Of a DNA stretch of 64,000 nt, positions 63,025 to 64,000 are shown in pieces. Positions within the stretch are counted from its first letter, which is position 1, and every line of letters starts with the position of its first letter. This DNA is from Colwellia sp. MB3u-41 (GTDB lineage: Bacteria > Pseudomonadota > Gammaproteobacteria > Enterobacterales > Alteromonadaceae). The notes under the pieces were generated by a model, which worked only from the letters and a program-made list of their open reading frames with translations, did no database searches and had not been told where the DNA came from. The position numbers and the translations under genes were made by a program. The stretch lies in assembly GCF_014076845.1 (NCBI RefSeq), contig NZ_JACGUT010000058.1:124001-188000 (forward strand). Reading direction: 5' to 3'.

Positions 63025-64000
63025 TTATTCAGCAGAGGCGTCACTAGGTTTGTCTAGATCCGGCGTGGTTTCTTTTTTATCAGAAGACGCATTACTATCG
63101 GCTTTTGGTGGTTTTTTTGAGCTAGAATGATTATCCCACTCAGCCATCGGTGGACGAACTTCTCTGCGTTCCATCAAGTCATCAATTTGTTTTGCATCAA
63201 TTGTTTCATAATGCATTAACGCATCTTTCATTGATTCTAAAATGTCACGGTTTTCATTTAATATTTTTTCTGCACGTTGATAATTACGGTCAACAAATGC
63301 TTTAATTTCAATATCAATAGATTGTGCCGTTTCATCAGACATATTTAACGATTTAGATGATGAACGACCTAAGAATACTTCACCTTCCTCTTCAGCAAAT
63401 AACATTGGGCCCATTTTTTGTGAGAAACCCCATTGAGTTACCATTTTACGAGCAAGTTGCGTAGCACGTTCGATATCGTTCGATGCACCGGTAGACACTT
63501 TTTCAAAACCATAAATCATTTCTTCTGCAATACGACCACCGTAAAGTGATGAAATATTACTTTCTAAATGCTGTTTACTGTGGCTAAACCTGTCTTGCTC
63601 TGGTAAATACATCGTTACACCTAAAGCACGACCACGAGGTATAATGCTGACCTTGTAAACGGGGTCATGATCTGGTACTAAACGACCAACAATAGCATGC
63701 CCTGCCTCATGGTAAGCTGTCATGGCTTTTTCTTCTTCGCTCATAACCATCGAACGACGTTCAGCACCCATTAATATTTTGTCTTTCGCTTTTTCAAACT
63801 CATCCATTGATACCGTACGACGAGCAGAACGTGCAGCAAATAGAGCAGCTTCATTAACTAAATTAGCTAAATCTGCACCTGACATACCCGGTGTGCCTCT
63901 AGCAATAACTGATGCTTTAACATCGTCACCTAATGGAACTTTACGCATATGAACTTTAAGTATTTGTTCACGACCACGAATATCTGGCAAACCAACCGTA
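63025..64000 (-). CDS. ftsH: ATP-dependent zinc metalloprotease FtsH (5' part beyond window)
   Basis: The C-terminal 325 residues of the membrane AAA+ protease FtsH. Visible are the end of the AAA module ([43 protein letters not shown]) and the protease domain with the zinc motif HEAGH and downstream [21 protein letters not shown] and [10 protein letters not shown]. The C-terminal tail is Ser/Lys/Asp-rich. The frame is open through base 64,000; a TTG at 63990 is an internal Leu codon (GLPDIRG), not the start. FtsH degrades misassembled membrane proteins and regulators. Confidence 0.98.
   Translation of the reverse strand, partial: TVGLPDIRGREQILKVHMRKVPLGDDVKASVIARGTPGMSGADLANLVNEAALFAARSARRTVSMDEFEKAKDKILMGAERRSMVMSEEEKAMTAYHEAGHAIVGRLVPDHDPVYKVSIIPRGRALGVTMYLPEQDRFSHSKQHLESNISSLYGGRIAEEMIYGFEKVSTGASNDIERATQLARKMVTQWGFSQKMGPMLFAEEEGEVFLGRSSSKSLNMSDETAQSIDIEIKAFVDRNYQRAEKILNENRDILESMKDALMHYETIDAKQIDDLMERREVRPPMAEWDNHSSSKKPPKADSNASSDKKETTPDLDKPSDASAE

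Noticed and set aside
63722-63952. Plus-strand frame inside ftsH, and many similar frames inside the NRPS genes
   Set aside because: They are antisense shadows of well-supported coding regions with no independent signal.

Overview
The window is AT-rich gammaproteobacterial DNA. The right end carries the gene order ftsH-folP-glmM-tpiA-secG-tRNA-Leu, all on the minus strand, typical of Alteromonadales. AT-rich codon use and the look of the genes suggest a marine psychrophile-like member of Colwelliaceae or a relative; this is an inference from gene order and composition, not a database match.

Layout. Positions 59,045-64,000 are core genome (partial ftsH, folP, glmM, tpiA, secG, a tRNA-Leu(GAG) and a decayed 127-bp tandem array derived from it). 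Everything left of the tRNA-Leu terminator (about 58,990) looks like an accessory island. It holds decayed insertion sequences (IS3 family at 57.4-58.4 kb and 8.3-9.5 kb, IS256 family at 55.7-56.1 kb) and a very large nonribosomal peptide synthetase (NRPS) locus. The locus contains three giant NRPS genes on the minus strand: B (35,880-48,422, 4180 aa), A (13,559-34,396, 6945 aa) and C (7006 running off the left edge, at least 2335 aa). It also has a TauD/SyrP-like dioxygenase between B and A, and a three-gene cassette upstream of B (nicotianamine-synthase-like, GNAT, heme-oxygenase-like diiron enzyme). A PvdE/SyrD-type exporter lies downstream of A, and a divergent MFP-ATPase-permease tripartite-type exporter sits at 51.1-55.6 kb. 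Regulators are LuxI (10.1 kb), LuxR (56.4 kb) and a soluble ToxR-like winged-helix protein (7.4 kb).

Assembly logic. Read B -> A -> C, the line is: acyl-AMP-ligase-T-E; C-A(Ser)-T-E; C-A(Gln-like)-T; C | I-A(Asp)-T; C-A(Asp)-T-T; C-A(Thr)-T-E; C-A(Val-like)-T; C-A(Thr)-T; C-A(aliphatic)-T | TubC dock-C-A(X)-T; C-A(X)-T; C... The A-to-C hand-over is supported by an acidic C-terminal tail on A and a TubC-type docking domain at the N-terminus of C. A condensation-like domain lacking HHxxxDG stands directly before the first Asp adenylation domain. With the neighbouring TauD-family enzyme, it points to beta-hydroxyaspartate made on the carrier protein, as in marine beta-OH-Asp siderophores and some lipopeptides. 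No thioesterase, PPTase or TonB receptor lies in the window.

Most unusual points: an epimerisation domain in the starter module and a D-type condensation domain after it (implying a starter with an alpha stereocentre); the NAS-like/GNAT/diiron-oxidase cassette that may make an uncommon building block; an 861-bp stretch without a mismatch shared by two adjacent adenylation domains of C; a module split between proteins B and A; tandem carrier domains; and two lux-box-like sites that tie LuxR to luxI and to the ToxR-like regulator. Adenylation specificities were read by manual alignment to the GrsA pocket and are predictions.
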